DNA of 64,000 bases from Streptomyces sp. TRM68416. Its GTDB lineage: Bacteria; Actinomycetota; Actinomycetes; Streptomycetales; Streptomycetaceae. Each line of letters opens with the position of its first letter. Position 1 is the first letter of the stretch. Both the position numbers and the translations under genes were made by a program. This document shows, piece after piece, positions 1-9,235 of this stretch. The stretch covers positions 1 through 64,000 of the forward strand of contig NZ_JACVWU010000021.1 of NCBI RefSeq assembly GCF_014596915.1, given 5' to 3'. The notes beneath the pieces were generated by a model that was not told the DNA's origin, searched no databases, and worked only from the letters and a program-made list of their open reading frames with translations.

Positions 1-3000
1 CGAGCTCAGCTTCGACCTGCCGACCGATGGCGCGCAACTCCCTGCGGAGTTCGGTGCGGATCGCCCGATCACCGAACCCTCGGGCGACCCGGTCCTGGAC
101 GAGCGCGTCCAGGTGCTGGTTGACCCGCTGGAGGAACGGCTGACGGTGGGTGAAGTTGTGCGGGCTCGGGTGCCCGAGCGGGATACCGTTGGCCGCGTCG
201 TTGATGTCGACGTTGTAGCGGTCCAGCAGCTGACGGCTGCGCGACCCCGGCGCCCAGTGCCCGGTCGTCCCGCCGGACGGCACGATGTGCGCCGCGGCCT
301 GGCCCGGCCCGACCGGGCGCCCTTCCAGCCGCATGTTCCTGCGCAGCCGCCGGGCGTTCTGCCGACAGGTGAGCAGGCCGAGGTAATCGATCCAGTGCAG
401 CGGATTGAGCACGTACAGGCGGTCGTGGGGGCCCGCGGCCAGGCCGAGGGGGTCCGGGGAGATGTAGGCCGCGGTCAGCGGGTCGTAGTAGCGGAACAGG
501 TTGTAGTGCAGGCCCGTCTCGGGGTCGTCGTACTGCCCTGGGAAGCGCAACGGCGTCCGAGCATCCGCGCCGGGGTCCCCTGCGGTCAGCCCCCACAGCG
601 TGGCGTCGGCGCGCCAGGCGATCTCGCCCGACTCCGTGACCAGCTCGGTCGGGGTGCCGACGAGATCCGTGACGATGGCGAAGAAGCGCTCGTCGATCAC
701 CGTCTGCGGGGCGTCCGCCAAGGTCGTGCGCTCGGTCTGGGTGACCGGGTGCACGCCGTCCCGCTCCCAGGTGAGCGTGGTCTCCTCCGGCTCCCCGGGG
801 CGTCCGGTGGTCTGCTCGACCAGGTCGGAGCCGTCCCACGAGAAGCGGGTCTCCTCCACGACCGTCTCGCTGTCCGCGGCCAGCCGCTGCTTGGCGATGC
901 GGCGGCCCAGCGGGTCGTAGAGATAGCGCCAGCGGGTGCCGTCGGGTGTGGCGACCGAGGTCAGGCGGTCCTCGGCGTCCCAGGTGTAGCGCCAGACGTC
1001 CGGCTTGCGCGACAGCCGCGTCCTGCGCCGCTCGACCAACCGGCCCGCGGCGTCGTAGGTGTAGCGGACCGCTCCCGCCCGGGTCACCCGGTGGCCCGCG
1101 TACGTGCGTTCCCCGCGCGCCTCCGGATCGGGGTGGCCGTCCGGCCAGGTCGCGCGGGTCTGGTTGCCCGCCGGGTCGTGGGCGTACGACTCGGTGCGAC
1201 CGGGCGCGTGGACGGCCGTGACCCGGCCCATGGGGTCCAGGTCGAACGTGCGGCGGCCGGTGGCCGGGTCGTCTACGCGGGCCAGATTGCCGTCGGGCCG
1301 GTAGGTGTAGACCTGGCGCTTGAGGATGTCCCGGGCGCCGGGGCCGGTGAGGGTCTGGGCGGTCAGGCGCCCCGCGCCGTCCCAGGCGTGGGTCAGGGCA
1401 GGCCCGGCCGCGCCGAGTCGGCGGGTGGTCTCACGGCCGAGCGGGTCGTGGGCGGAGGTGAGCGTCCGCCCGGCGGCGGCGAGGGCGGTGCGGTTGCCCG
1501 AGGCGTCGTACGCGTAGGTGGTGACGACTCCGGACGGGGTGACCCGGCGGAGGGGCCGGCCGACGGAGTCGTAGTCCGTGAGCAGGGCCCGGGTGTCGAT
1601 CACCTCCGCGGTGACCCGGCCTGCCCGGTCGTAGGTGTACGTGAGCGTGGCGTCGGGGCCCTCGGCCCGCAGAAGGCGTCCCGCGTGGTCGTGGACGTAG
1701 GTGGTGGTCCGGCCGTCGACGGTCTTGACCGTCTGGTTGCCCACGGCGTCGTAGGTGAACGCCACGGTCTGGCCCAACGGATTGGTTCGGCTGAGCAGTT
1801 GACCCGCGGCATCGTGGGTGTACGCGACGGTCCGGCCGTCGAAGTCCGTCTCCGAGACGAGGTTGCCGACCGGGTCGTAGGTGTACTCCCAGGTCAGCCC
1901 CTGCGGGCCGGTGACGGTCAGCGGGCGCAGTTCGGTGTCGTACGTGTAGGTGTGGCGCGCTCCGTCCGGCGTCGTCCGGGAGGCCAAGAGGTCGAAGCCG
2001 CCGTAGGTAAGCCGGTGCTCGCGGCCCAGGGGGTCGGTGTGGCGGACGCAGTTACCCTCGGGGTCGTACGACCAGGTCTCCGTGCCACCGTCCGGGGCGG
2101 TGCGCGAGGCGAGGAGGCCCTCCGGGGTCCAGGACATGACGGTCGTCGCGCCCAGCGGGTCGACCACCGTGACGGCGCGGCCGAAGGGGTCGTAGGTGTA
2201 CCGAGTCGTGGCGGCGAGCGGATCGGTCGCCGTCGTCGGCTGTCCGGCGGCGTTGTTGTCCCAGCGGTGCACGGCCCCGGAGGCATCGGTCAACGAGGTC
2301 AGGGCGCCCGTGCTGTCATGGGTGAATACGGTGACGGCGCCGTCCGGGGCGGTCACGGAGACGCAGTTGCCCCGCTCGTCCCAGTCCTGGCGTCGTACGG
2401 AACCGTCGTAGTCGACCAGTTCCACCAGGAGGCCCGCGTCGTTGTGGCGGGCGGTGGAGTGGGTTCCGTCGGGCAGGGTCGCTGCGGTCAGGTTGCCGCG
2501 AGCGTCCCATTCCAGACGCAGGCTGCGGCCGAGGGCGTCGGTGCGGCTGAGCAGCCGGTCGCGATGATCCCATTCCTGGCGGACGGTGTGGCCCAGCGGG
2601 TCGGTCTCGGCCACCAGTTGGTAGGCATCGTTGAATTGAAGCGTGGTCGTGTTGCCGAGCGAGTCGACGGCGAGGGTCCGGTGTGCCTCCTCGTCGTAGA
2701 CGAAACGGCAGGCGAGGCGGCCGTCCGCGCCCCGGCCGCCGACGCAGCGGTCGGCGTCGTCGTAGTCGAAGGTGTACCAGTAGCCGTTGCGGTCCTCCCA
2801 GCGGGTCAGGCGGTGCCGGTCGTCGTAGGTGAACAGCAGCGGGCGGCCCGAGGAGTTGCGGATCCGCGCCAGACGGCCGTGCTCGTCGTAGCCGTAGCGG
2901 ATCAGAGTAGGGCTCTCGGGGTGGCTGTCCAGAGTCAGGGCCGTCATGCGGCCGTCCTCGCAGTGCACTCCGAGGCGGTAGCCGCCGTGGTGGAGTACGG

Positions 3001-4513
3001 CGGAAGGGGTGCCGTCGGCCCGGTGCTCGACGGTGATCCTGTTGCCGTGGCGGTCGGTGATCGCGGATAGCGGCAGCTCCGCCGCGGAGCGGCCGGGCAG
3101 GCGGCGGAAATGGAGGATCCGGCCGGTGTCCGCACGGTGGACCGTGATCTCGCCGTCAGGACTGCCGTCCCACCGCATCGGCCATTCCGGGCCCTCCACC
3201 GGCAGCAGCGAGATGTCCGGTTCCGGGACCGGATAGTGCAGGACCATGCCGTCCTCCACCACCAGCCGTACTCCGCCGGCGTAGGGGAGGAGCCGCTGGT
3301 CGAGGGTGCAGGTCCAGTTGCGGCCCAGCAGGCGGCCGCTGCGGACACCCGTGCGGTGGTGGCGTTCGAGAACCAGCGGGAGTATGCCGTCCAGCGAGAC
3401 GTCGGTGGCCGACATGACCAGTTCGCCCGTGGCCATGTCGACCGGGTCACCGCGGGTGATGAGGTTCTTCATCTGCCGACCGAGCGAGCGGGCGCTCCTG
3501 CCGAGCCCTTTGACGCCGAGGGCCATGCCCTTGAGGCCCGTCTTGCCCAGCGCCTTGAGCCCCTTGGCGAGTCCGCCGAGGGTGGTCAGCCCCTTCATGC
3601 CGGGTATGCAGTCCAGCGCCGCGAACGCCACATCCCACAAAGACGCCCGTCCCTGTGAGTATTTATAGAGCGTGTCGGCAAGCACCACGAGCGCCGCCAC
3701 CAGCACGATCGCCGCCAGGATCGGCCCCCCGATGATCATCGCGACGATGCCGACCACCGCCACGACCACCTTGCACACGGCGACGATCGTGTCCCAGTTG
3801 TCGACGAACCAGTCCCCGATCTCCTCCCACCACGACCGGTTCTGGATGCCCGCGTCCGAGGCTTCGTCGATCTTCGACTTCGCCGTCCGGGCCGCCTCCT
3901 CGCGCATCTTGCGCGCGTCCTCGGCCATCTTCTTCGCCGCGTCCAGCGCGCTCTGGGCGCTGGAGACGTCCGCCTTCGCGTTCGCCTGCGCGGTCTCCGC
4001 CTGCTGCGCGTCCCGCGTCGCGGCCCGGACCTTCGCCTCGTCCGGCTTCTCGGTGGACTTGCTGCCCGTGGGGTCGTCCTTGTACTTGTCGGCCTCCTTC
4101 GAGGCCCGCGTCACCCACGAATCGGCCTTGGACAGACGGGACTTGGCCGCGGTCAGGTCCGACCGCGCCTCCCGCCCCTTGGCCAGCGCCCGGTCCGCCA
4201 ACGACTGCGCCCGCTCCAGCTTCGGCCAGTAATCGGCCAGCGCGTCGCCGCACAGCTCGTACGACGTCTTCAGCTTGCGCAGGTTCTTCGGGACGTCGGC
4301 GAAGTCCTCCTTGAAGACCTCGGCCGACTTGCCCGCCCACTCCGCAAGCGTCGACTCCCCCGCCATGCCCTTGACCAGACGCAAAGCGCCCGACACGTCG
4401 TCGGCGAAGTCGTGGAGTTTCTTGGCGAGTTGGCGGACCTGCTGCGGATCGCCCGGTACCGGGTCCTTGTCCAGGTCCAGGACATGCCAGTCCGTGGGCC
4501 GATAGCCCGCCAT
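1..4513 (-). CDS. RHS/YD-repeat polymorphic toxin with T7SS-type N-terminus and C-terminal AHH nuclease domain (partial, runs off left edge)
   Basis: A giant secreted toxin read leftwards; at least 1504 codons are present and the end lies outside the window. The ATG at 4513 follows GGGGG about eight bases upstream. Residues 17-23 read DPVPGDP, an opening shared with the effector at 9232-10659, followed by about 200 residues of charged helical sequence and a hydrophobic stretch near residues 225-265. The RHS region opens with GDPVDMATGEL near residue 350, continues through many YD-type repeats (YTYD, FTYD, YAYD) and closes with a core-end block containing SPDPLGL near residue 1353. The tail has AAHIVP near residue 1408, the signature of AHH nucleases, a His-metal finger DNase family used as polymorphic toxin tips. 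An immunity gene would be expected beyond base 1. It is the only effector in the window with a recognisable payload. Confidence 0.9.
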   Translation of the reverse strand, partial: MAGYRPTDWHVLDLDKDPVPGDPQQVRQLAKKLHDFADDVSGALRLVKGMAGESTLAEWAGKSAEVFKEDFADVPKNLRKLKTSYELCGDALADYWPKLERAQSLADRALAKGREARSDLTAAKSRLSKADSWVTRASKEADKYKDDPTGSKSTEKPDEAKVRAATRDAQQAETAQANAKADVSSAQSALDAAKKMAEDARKMREEAARTAKSKIDEASDAGIQNRSWWEEIGDWFVDNWDTIVAVCKVVVAVVGIVAMIIGGPILAAIVLVAALVVLADTLYKYSQGRASLWDVAFAALDCIPGMKGLTTLGGLAKGLKALGKTGLKGMALGVKGLGRSARSLGRQMKNLITRGDPVDMATGELVMSATDVSLDGILPLVLERHHRTGVRSGRLLGRNWTCTLDQRLLPYAGGVRLVVEDGMVLHYPVPEPDISLLPVEGPEWPMRWDGSPDGEITVHRADTGRILHFRRLPGRSAAELPLSAITDRHGNRITVEHRADGTPSAVLHHGGYRLGVHCEDGRMTALTLDSHPESPTLIRYGYDEHGRLARIRNSSGRPLLFTYDDRHRLTRWEDRNGYWYTFDYDDADRCVGGRGADGRLACRFVYDEEAHRTLAVDSLGNTTTLQFNDAYQLVAETDPLGHTVRQEWDHRDRLLSRTDALGRSLRLEWDARGNLTAATLPDGTHSTARHNDAGLLVELVDYDGSVRRQDWDERGNCVSVTAPDGAVTVFTHDSTGALTSLTDASGAVHRWDNNAAGQPTTATDPLAATTRYTYDPFGRAVTVVDPLGATTVMSWTPEGLLASRTAPDGGTETWSYDPEGNCVRHTDPLGREHRLTYGGFDLLASRTTPDGARHTYTYDTELRPLTVTGPQGLTWEYTYDPVGNLVSETDFDGRTVAYTHDAAGQLLSRTNPLGQTVAFTYDAVGNQTVKTVDGRTTTYVHDHAGRLLRAEGPDATLTYTYDRAGRVTAEVIDTRALLTDYDSVGRPLRRVTPSGVVTTYAYDASGNRTALAAAGRTLTSAHDPLGRETTRRLGAAGPALTHAWDGAGRLTAQTLTGPGARDILKRQVYTYRPDGNLARVDDPATGRRTFDLDPMGRVTAVHAPGRTESYAHDPAGNQTRATWPDGHPDPEARGERTYAGHRVTRAGAVRYTYDAAGRLVERRRTRLSRKPDVWRYTWDAEDRLTSVATPDGTRWRYLYDPLGRRIAKQRLAADSETVVEETRFSWDGSDLVEQTTGRPGEPEETTLTWERDGVHPVTQTERTTLADAPQTVIDERFFAIVTDLVGTPTELVTESGEIAWRADATLWGLTAGDPGADARTPLRFPGQYDDPETGLHYNLFRYYDPLTAAYISPDPLGLAAGPHDRLYVLNPLHWIDYLGLLTCRQNARRLRRNMRLEGRPVGPGQAAAHIVPSGGTTGHWAPGSRSRQLLDRYNVDINDAANGIPLGHPSPHNFTHRQPFLQRVNQHLDALVQDRVARGFGDRAIRTELRRELRAIGRQVEAEL

Positions 4514-4619
4514 ACCGCAACCCCCGTCACGTGCGCATCACCAACAACCGTATGCACGCGTGAACATACAGGGCACGGACGTTCGACGCGAAGGTCATCC
4601 CCTCGTCGCGGCCGACCGG

Positions 4620-5267
4620 CTACTCCGCGAAGCGGAACGTCGAGGTGATCGCGTCGAAGATGTCGAAGAAGGAGTCGGCGAGGTCCAGCACCTGGCTGCT
4701 GCCCGCCACCAGCGCGACCTTTCCCTCCTGCCCCGGCACCGGGATGAAGGTCTGCATCAGCACGGCGCGGATCGTGCGCTTGAGGGCGTCGTCGGGTACG
4801 GCGATGTCCTCGATGCCGTACGTGCGGGCCGCCGGGCCCACGCCCGGGATGTCGACCGTCGTCACCTTGCGCCAGGAGTCGCCCTCCTTCTTGGCCTCCT
4901 TGACGGCGAGTTGGCCCGCCATGACCGCGGGGTCCGTCGAGAGGGGCTCGCCGGAGGCCGAGCGGCCACCGACCAGGGACACCGTCACCGAGCCGGTGAT
5001 CGGGGTGTCGCCGCCGAAGCTCTCGGCCATGCAGCCGCAGTACAGGGCGCCGGACTTCCAGGCGTCGGCGGCGGCCTTGCGGAGGAAGTCCGTGTAGACG
5101 TCGCGGTGCTTGGCCAGTTCGGGGTGGCCCGCGACCCGCTCGTTCACCATCCGGCGGATCGAGTCGTCCCGGGACTCCGGCCGGACGTCGAACTCCCACC
5201 ACGACTCCGGCACCTTGATCCGGAACCCTCCGCGCTCGACGGCGAGCGCCTCCATGTAGCGGGCCAT
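4620..5267 (-). CDS. Cytosolic T7SS-associated protein of the P-x-x-W-[FW] family
   Basis: A 215-residue soluble protein with no signal peptide or membrane segment. The ATG at 5267 has a strong GGGGGAAGG ribosome site. Residues about 14-30 contain FRIKVPESWWEFDV, matching LLLPEGWFRVDL in the protein at 7272-7874 and LLVPREWFRIDL at 33471-34049; the C-termini also agree (FDIFDAITSTF here, FDAIAGSLTW and SDAIAGSLRW there). The family function is unknown. The gene lies 106 bases upstream of the RHS toxin on the same strand and diverges from a WXG100-like gene, so a chaperone or regulatory partner for T7SS substrates is the natural guess. An immunity role is less easy to argue because related copies accompany unrelated effectors. 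Confidence 0.85.
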   Translation of the reverse strand: MARYMEALAVERGGFRIKVPESWWEFDVRPESRDDSIRRMVNERVAGHPELAKHRDVYTDFLRKAAADAWKSGALYCGCMAESFGGDTPITGSVTVSLVGGRSASGEPLSTDPAVMAGQLAVKEAKKEGDSWRKVTTVDIPGVGPAARTYGIEDIAVPDDALKRTIRAVLMQTFIPVPGQEGKVALVAGSSQVLDLADSFFDIFDAITSTFRFAE

Positions 5268-5339
5268 GACGTCGACCTTCCCCCTGCGTGCGATGTACCG
5301 TGCCGATCAGCCTACGAGTACCGGTCGGGGGACGAGCAC

Positions 5340-5699
5340 ATGGGCAAGGGCAAGAGCGACCTCTCGCTGCCGCTGACCGAGCTGGAGGACTTCGGGCGGC
5401 GACTGCGTTCCATCAAGGAGCGCATGAACCACACCAAGAAGATGTTCCAGTCCTACGAGGACGACATCGGCGACGGCACCGTCAACAACGCCCTCGACGA
5501 CTTCGAGTCCAACTGGGAGGACGGCCGCGAGGACATCGGCCAGCAGCTCGACGCCCTAGCGAGCATGTCCGACGCCGTGGTCCGCGAGTTCAAGAAGCTC
5601 GACGACGAACTGACCAAGCAGGTCAACGACGCGATGAAGACCGAGGACAAGCGGGGTGGGAAGGGAGACAAGGGGGACAAGGGTGGCGGTGGCAAGTAG
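5340..5699 (+). CDS. WXG100/ESAT-6-like small secreted protein
   Basis: A 119-residue, mainly helical, highly charged protein. The ATG at 5340 sits seven bases after a GGGGGACGAG site. Two amphipathic helices flank the turn DFESNWEDG (about residues 58-66), a W-x-x-G variant of the WXG hairpin, and the C-terminus is a Lys/Gly-rich tail. WXG100 proteins are exported as dimers by T7SS ATPases or act as effector partners. It diverges from the leftward gene at 4620-5267 and overlaps the membrane-protein gene at 5683 by 17 bases, so those two are probably translated together. Confidence 0.82.
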   Translation: MGKGKSDLSLPLTELEDFGRRLRSIKERMNHTKKMFQSYEDDIGDGTVNNALDDFESNWEDGREDIGQQLDALASMSDAVVREFKKLDDELTKQVNDAMKTEDKRGGKGDKGDKGGGGK

Positions 5700-6465
5700 C
5701 GGCAGCCCCGCCCTGCACCTCGCCGACTACCGGCAACGCATGCGGCTGCTGCACCCGAACCGGAAGACCCCGCGCGCCCCGCACCGGCTCAGCGCCCGCC
5801 TCACGCGCCGCGTCCCCGCCCTCCCACTGCCCGCCGTCGTGTCGACGGCGGTGGCGCTCAGCGTGCTGGTCTGGCTGCCCCCGATGAGCGTGCTGTGGCT
5901 GCCCGGCGAGCAGGGGCAGAGGCTGTTCTGGCCGCTCATGGCCCTGGCGGGCCTGATGCTGCTGGTCGTCCTGCTCCCCGAGCTCGCCCACTACGGCAGC
6001 AGGCGCGGCGCCCTCGTCCTCGTCCTGCTCGGCGGCATGTACCTGCCCTTCGGCGTGGCCGTGACCCTCGACACCGCCACCCTCCTCGAACGCGGGTACT
6101 GGGTGGACACCGTCGTCGTGTCCAGGACCGAGCCCTCCGGGCGCGGCACCCCGAACTGCACGCTGCGGGAGCTGGGAGGCGACTCCCTGACCACGACCCT
6201 GAGCAACTGCGATCACCGGCCCGGCGACCACCTCCTCGTCTTCGCCGACCCGACGGGCGAGACCGGGGCCCGGCTCAGCCGCCCCTCGGGCCTGAGCCCG
6301 GAGCGCGAACTGGCCGTCCTCTCCGCGGCCGCGATCACGGTCGGCGCGTGGAAGGGCACGGTCACCGGATACCGGCGACGCAAAGCCCTCGGCCTCCTCG
6401 GGGCGGAGGCGGGCGAGGCGGAACTCAGCTACGGCCGGGTCCCGCGGGATCCTGGGACGCCGTAG
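5683..6465 (+). CDS. Membrane protein with DUF3592-like outer domain, T7SS-associated
   Basis: About 260 residues. I chose the GTG at 5683 because AGGGGG lies six bases upstream; GTG at 5656 or 5689 is also possible. Three hydrophobic segments (about residues 45-62, 75-95 and 103-122) precede a soluble region containing VDTVVVSRTEP, two cysteines and LVFADPTGE, followed by a weak fourth hydrophobic stretch. The same layout and the D-P-x-G-E motif recur in the proteins at 22525, 23207 and 32545, so this is one of four intact paralogues plus one decayed copy. The arrangement resembles DUF3592 proteins, but this is inference. The gene overlaps the upstream WXG100-like gene, and its stop codon lies inside a 29-bp tandem repeat. 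Confidence 0.8.
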   Translation: MAVASSGSPALHLADYRQRMRLLHPNRKTPRAPHRLSARLTRRVPALPLPAVVSTAVALSVLVWLPPMSVLWLPGEQGQRLFWPLMALAGLMLLVVLLPELAHYGSRRGALVLVLLGGMYLPFGVAVTLDTATLLERGYWVDTVVVSRTEPSGRGTPNCTLRELGGDSLTTTLSNCDHRPGDHLLVFADPTGETGARLSRPSGLSPERELAVLSAAAITVGAWKGTVTGYRRRKALGLLGAEAGEAELSYGRVPRDPGTP

Positions 6466-6532
6466 CGGACCCCCGGGATCCTGGGACGCCGTAGCGGACC
6501 GTCGGGATCCTGTTACGCCGTAGCGGACCGTC
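6446..6532. repeat. 29-bp tandem repeat, three copies
   Basis: Three head-to-tail 29-base units begin with GGGATCCTG at 6446, 6475 and 6504 and share CGCCGTAGCGGAC; a fourth, partial unit starts at 6533. The first unit contains the TAG stop of the preceding membrane-protein gene, so the repeat grew across the 3-prime end of that gene. The unit length is not a multiple of three. No hairpin is evident within a unit. Confidence 0.9.
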
Positions 6533-6580
6533 GGCATCCGAGGCCCGGCAGCGGAGCCGCGGGTCAGGCCCCCGCAGCCG

Positions 6581-7177
6581 TCACACCGTCAGCGTCTTCG
6601 CGATGCCGTCCGCCATCTGCTCCAGCGGCTCGTCCAGCACCGCCTCCGTCCACGACACCATCATCGTGATCGCCGTACTCATGTGCTGCGGCCGGACGCC
6701 GTAGAACAGGGTGTGGATCACCTGGCGTTCGCCGAAGAGGCGCTTCTTCTCCTCCAGGAGGTTCTGGCGGATGCGGACCGCCTCGCCCAGGGGCAGGCGG
6801 ACCTCGCGGACGTCCGGTTCGCCGAAGTCCCTCGCCGTCATGTGCTCGGCCAGCCACCCCAGCGTGACCTCGGGGAAGGTGTCGTCCGGGTGGATGGCGT
6901 CGAGTTCGAGGACCGCCGCCGCGGTGTTGTGGCCGCTGAGGTACAGGCCGAAGGCGCCCAAGGGGTCCCGCTTCTGGCAGTCGGCCGCGGCCCGCTTGAG
7001 GTCACGGGTCAGGCGTCGGGCATCCCCACGCTGACCGTCCCGCTCATACCGCTCCACCAGCTCCTGCGCCTGGGACCCGGCCCAGTAGTCCAGGTCCACG
7101 CTGCCCGGGACCGGGAACGGCACCCAGTCCTCGGAGCACTCCAGGCCGAGGTCAGAGAGGTCGTCCGTCATGTCCAT
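6581..7177 (-). CDS. Cytosolic T7SS-associated protein (distant member of the partner family)
   Basis: A 198-residue soluble protein. ATG 7177 is preceded by GGAGTGGCT; further upstream codons are in frame but lack a ribosome site. It has acidic and helical segments, then a beta-rich middle with VRLPLGEAVRIR and a C-terminal stretch EQMADGIAKTL that parallels the FDAIAGSL ending of the neighbouring protein. I read it as a diverged relative of the 7272 and 34046 proteins. It is the last gene of the leftward cassette that begins at 10967 and lies 94 bases after the 7272 stop. Function unknown. Confidence 0.78.
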   Translation of the reverse strand: MDMTDDLSDLGLECSEDWVPFPVPGSVDLDYWAGSQAQELVERYERDGQRGDARRLTRDLKRAAADCQKRDPLGAFGLYLSGHNTAAAVLELDAIHPDDTFPEVTLGWLAEHMTARDFGEPDVREVRLPLGEAVRIRQNLLEEKKRLFGERQVIHTLFYGVRPQHMSTAITMMVSWTEAVLDEPLEQMADGIAKTLTV

Positions 7178-7271
7178 AGCCACTCCATCAGCCACTCCGT
7201 CGCTGGAACAGGTTCTGCTCGTACGCACCGCACCGGGCGGCGCGCCCCCGGGGTCCTCCACGCCTCAGCCC

Positions 7272-7874
7272 TCACTCCTGCCATGTGAGTGACCCGGCGA
7301 TCGCGTCGAAGAGTTCCGCCATCGCGTCCGCGATGGGCTCCAGCGGGGTGGAGAAGGTGAGCAGCAGGAACGCCGTCGTGCCGGGGACGGGGAGGTGGTA
7401 CTCCACGGTGACCGAGTTGTGCGGGGCGCTCGCCGGGCCTTCTTGGCCGCTGCCCTGCGGGACCAGTTTCCGTACCCGGACCGCGGGCCCGGCCGGCAGG
7501 TTCTCGATGCCGACCGTCCCCGCGCCGTCCTCCGCCAGCGCCCGTACCAGGGCCTCCAACGGCAGGGGCTCGGGGCGTTGCAGGGGGGCGAGCGTGACCA
7601 GCAGCGAGGCGGGGATGGTGAAGGGTCCCACCTCCTGCAGGCTGAGGTAGAGCTCGATGCCACCGCTGCGGTGGGCCTTGGCCGCGCGGCGCCGCAGGTC
7701 CTCGCGGAACTCGTCCTTCAGATGGGGGGCGTTGTCGATGCCGTGGAACTGGCGCTCCACGAGCGCGTTGATCGACCGGTCACGCCGGTCGGGGTCGAGG
7801 TCGACACGGAACCAGCCCTCGGGGAGCAGGAGGCGGTAGTCGCCGGGGACGTCGGTTTCCTGGGCGCTGGTCAT
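7272..7874 (-). CDS. Cytosolic T7SS-associated protein of the P-x-x-W-[FW] family
   Basis: A 200-residue soluble protein starting at ATG 7874, which overlaps the stop of the upstream membrane-protein gene as ATGA, so translation is coupled. Near residue 15 it reads YRLLLPEGWFRVDLD, the family signature; a conserved R-x-x-x-I follows, and the C-terminus is FDAIAGSLTW. Close relatives in the window are at 4620 and 33471, more distant ones at 6581, 31208 and 34046. Every toxin-like effector in the window has at least one of these as a near neighbour, which suggests a cytosolic helper such as a substrate chaperone. No catalytic motif is visible. Confidence 0.83.
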   Translation of the reverse strand: MTSAQETDVPGDYRLLLPEGWFRVDLDPDRRDRSINALVERQFHGIDNAPHLKDEFREDLRRRAAKAHRSGGIELYLSLQEVGPFTIPASLLVTLAPLQRPEPLPLEALVRALAEDGAGTVGIENLPAGPAVRVRKLVPQGSGQEGPASAPHNSVTVEYHLPVPGTTAFLLLTFSTPLEPIADAMAELFDAIAGSLTWQE

Positions 7875-9235
7875 ACGGCGTGCTCCGTGGCGTTCTGTTC
7901 CGGGGCCGGACGGTCGAGGTGGAGGCGGCTGCGCAGCTGGTGGACCGCGTACGGGGTCGCCTGAAGGAATCCGCCGAGGGCGCCCAGGGTGATCGCGGTC
8001 GTCCCGGCGGCCGGGTGGGCGTCCTCGATGCTCAGCCCGAGGGACACCGAGAAGAACGCGCCCAGGGCCATGACCGCCGTGGACGACAGTCCGGCGATCG
8101 TGGACGGGAAGCGCGCCGTACGACGGGCGGCCCGGCCCGACTCCGGCAGCGGCTGGGCTCCCAGCACCTGCTGCTTGGGCCAGGGCGTACGCCCGCTCAG
8201 GCGCCGCTCGGACACCGTGAGCCCGGTCGCGCCGCGCAGCCGGGACCATCCCTCCGCGCCCCCCGGGCCGCCGAACCACAGGGGCCAGGGCAGCACCGCG
8301 CGTACGTGCCCGCCGGGACCGCAGATCTCGACACCGGTCGCCGCCCCGGCCCGATCGCGGACCAGGACCAGGGAGGTGAGGGCATGCGGGCCGGCCAGCG
8401 GGAACCAGCACTCCTGCCCGCCCACGAAGCACAGGACGAGATCGCGGTCCTGCACCCGGATCCCGGTGTCCCGGCAGAACCGCACGGTCGCACCCGACCC
8501 GGGCGCGGGAGCGGCCTCGATCCGCGCGCGCACCACGGGGTCGTGGCGCCGCAGGCGCGTCCGGGTACGGGCGCGCAGGACCAGCCGTGCCACGGGCCCG
8601 ACGAAGGCCGCGATCGCGGCCAGGAGGATGAGCCAAGGGGACCGGGAACCGGACAGGATGACCACCGAGATCGCGGCGAACCAGACACCCCCGGCCACAA
8701 GCCGCGTCCACCAGTACCAGGAGGGGAAGTCCCCGCCCGGCCCGAGGGACCTGCCCGACCCAAGAGACCCGCCCGGCCTGAAGGAGCCTCCCCCTGCCGT
8801 ACGGCTCCCCGCCGCGACCAGCGGATCATCCCTGTCCTGCACGCGATGCAGCGGAATCCCCGCCGCTTTCAGCAGATCCGTGATGCCGGTGACGCGCAGC
8901 AGTTCCTCGCCCCGCACCGCCCTCTTGGGCAGAACAGGCGACTCAGGCAGCCAGTCCTCGACGTCGAACGACCCGATCAGCGCCCCGTCCCGGTCCTGGA
9001 ACTGGATCTGCCCCCAGGAGCCGGGAATCGTCGGTCCCATGCGCTCCGCGTCCTCGCCGGCGGCGTCGACGAAGACGGCACGCGCGATCCCCGCCGCGCC
9101 CACCGGATGGCGGACCGTCCGGCCGCGGGTACGCAGGACGAGATCACCGCCGTCGACGAAGAGCCGGGCGGTGTGGCACAGCTCGACTCCGGGACCGCGG
9201 GCGCCGCGCGGCCTGAGCGCGGGCTCGGGGATCAC
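7871..9235 (-). CDS. Polytopic membrane protein in T7SS effector cassette
   Basis: 454 residues. The GTG at 9235 overlaps the stop of the effector gene (GTGA) and its own stop overlaps the next start (ATGA), so it is locked into the cassette. The N-terminal about 190 residues are soluble and end in a Gly/Ser/Arg-rich linker. A pair of hydrophobic segments lies around residues 190-235 (beginning WWTRLVAGGVWFAAISVV), a second soluble region follows with FVGGQECWF and CGPGGHVRA, and another hydrophobic pair lies near the C-terminus. I do not recognise the family. Its place directly after the effector gene makes an immunity or anchoring role worth testing. Confidence 0.8.
   Translation of the reverse strand: MIPEPALRPRGARGPGVELCHTARLFVDGGDLVLRTRGRTVRHPVGAAGIARAVFVDAAGEDAERMGPTIPGSWGQIQFQDRDGALIGSFDVEDWLPESPVLPKRAVRGEELLRVTGITDLLKAAGIPLHRVQDRDDPLVAAGSRTAGGGSFRPGGSLGSGRSLGPGGDFPSWYWWTRLVAGGVWFAAISVVILSGSRSPWLILLAAIAAFVGPVARLVLRARTRTRLRRHDPVVRARIEAAPAPGSGATVRFCRDTGIRVQDRDLVLCFVGGQECWFPLAGPHALTSLVLVRDRAGAATGVEICGPGGHVRAVLPWPLWFGGPGGAEGWSRLRGATGLTVSERRLSGRTPWPKQQVLGAQPLPESGRAARRTARFPSTIAGLSSTAVMALGAFFSVSLGLSIEDAHPAAGTTAITLGALGGFLQATPYAVHQLRSRLHLDRPAPEQNATEHAV

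Noticed and set aside
113..3070. A 985-codon plus-strand frame opposite the RHS gene
   Set aside because: It consists of repeated Val/Gly/Arg-rich sequence that mirrors the YD repeats; the minus strand gives clear RHS motifs.
6446..6532. CRISPR array
   Set aside because: The units are directly contiguous, with no spacers. No CRISPR-like repeat-spacer pattern or cas gene was seen in the window.
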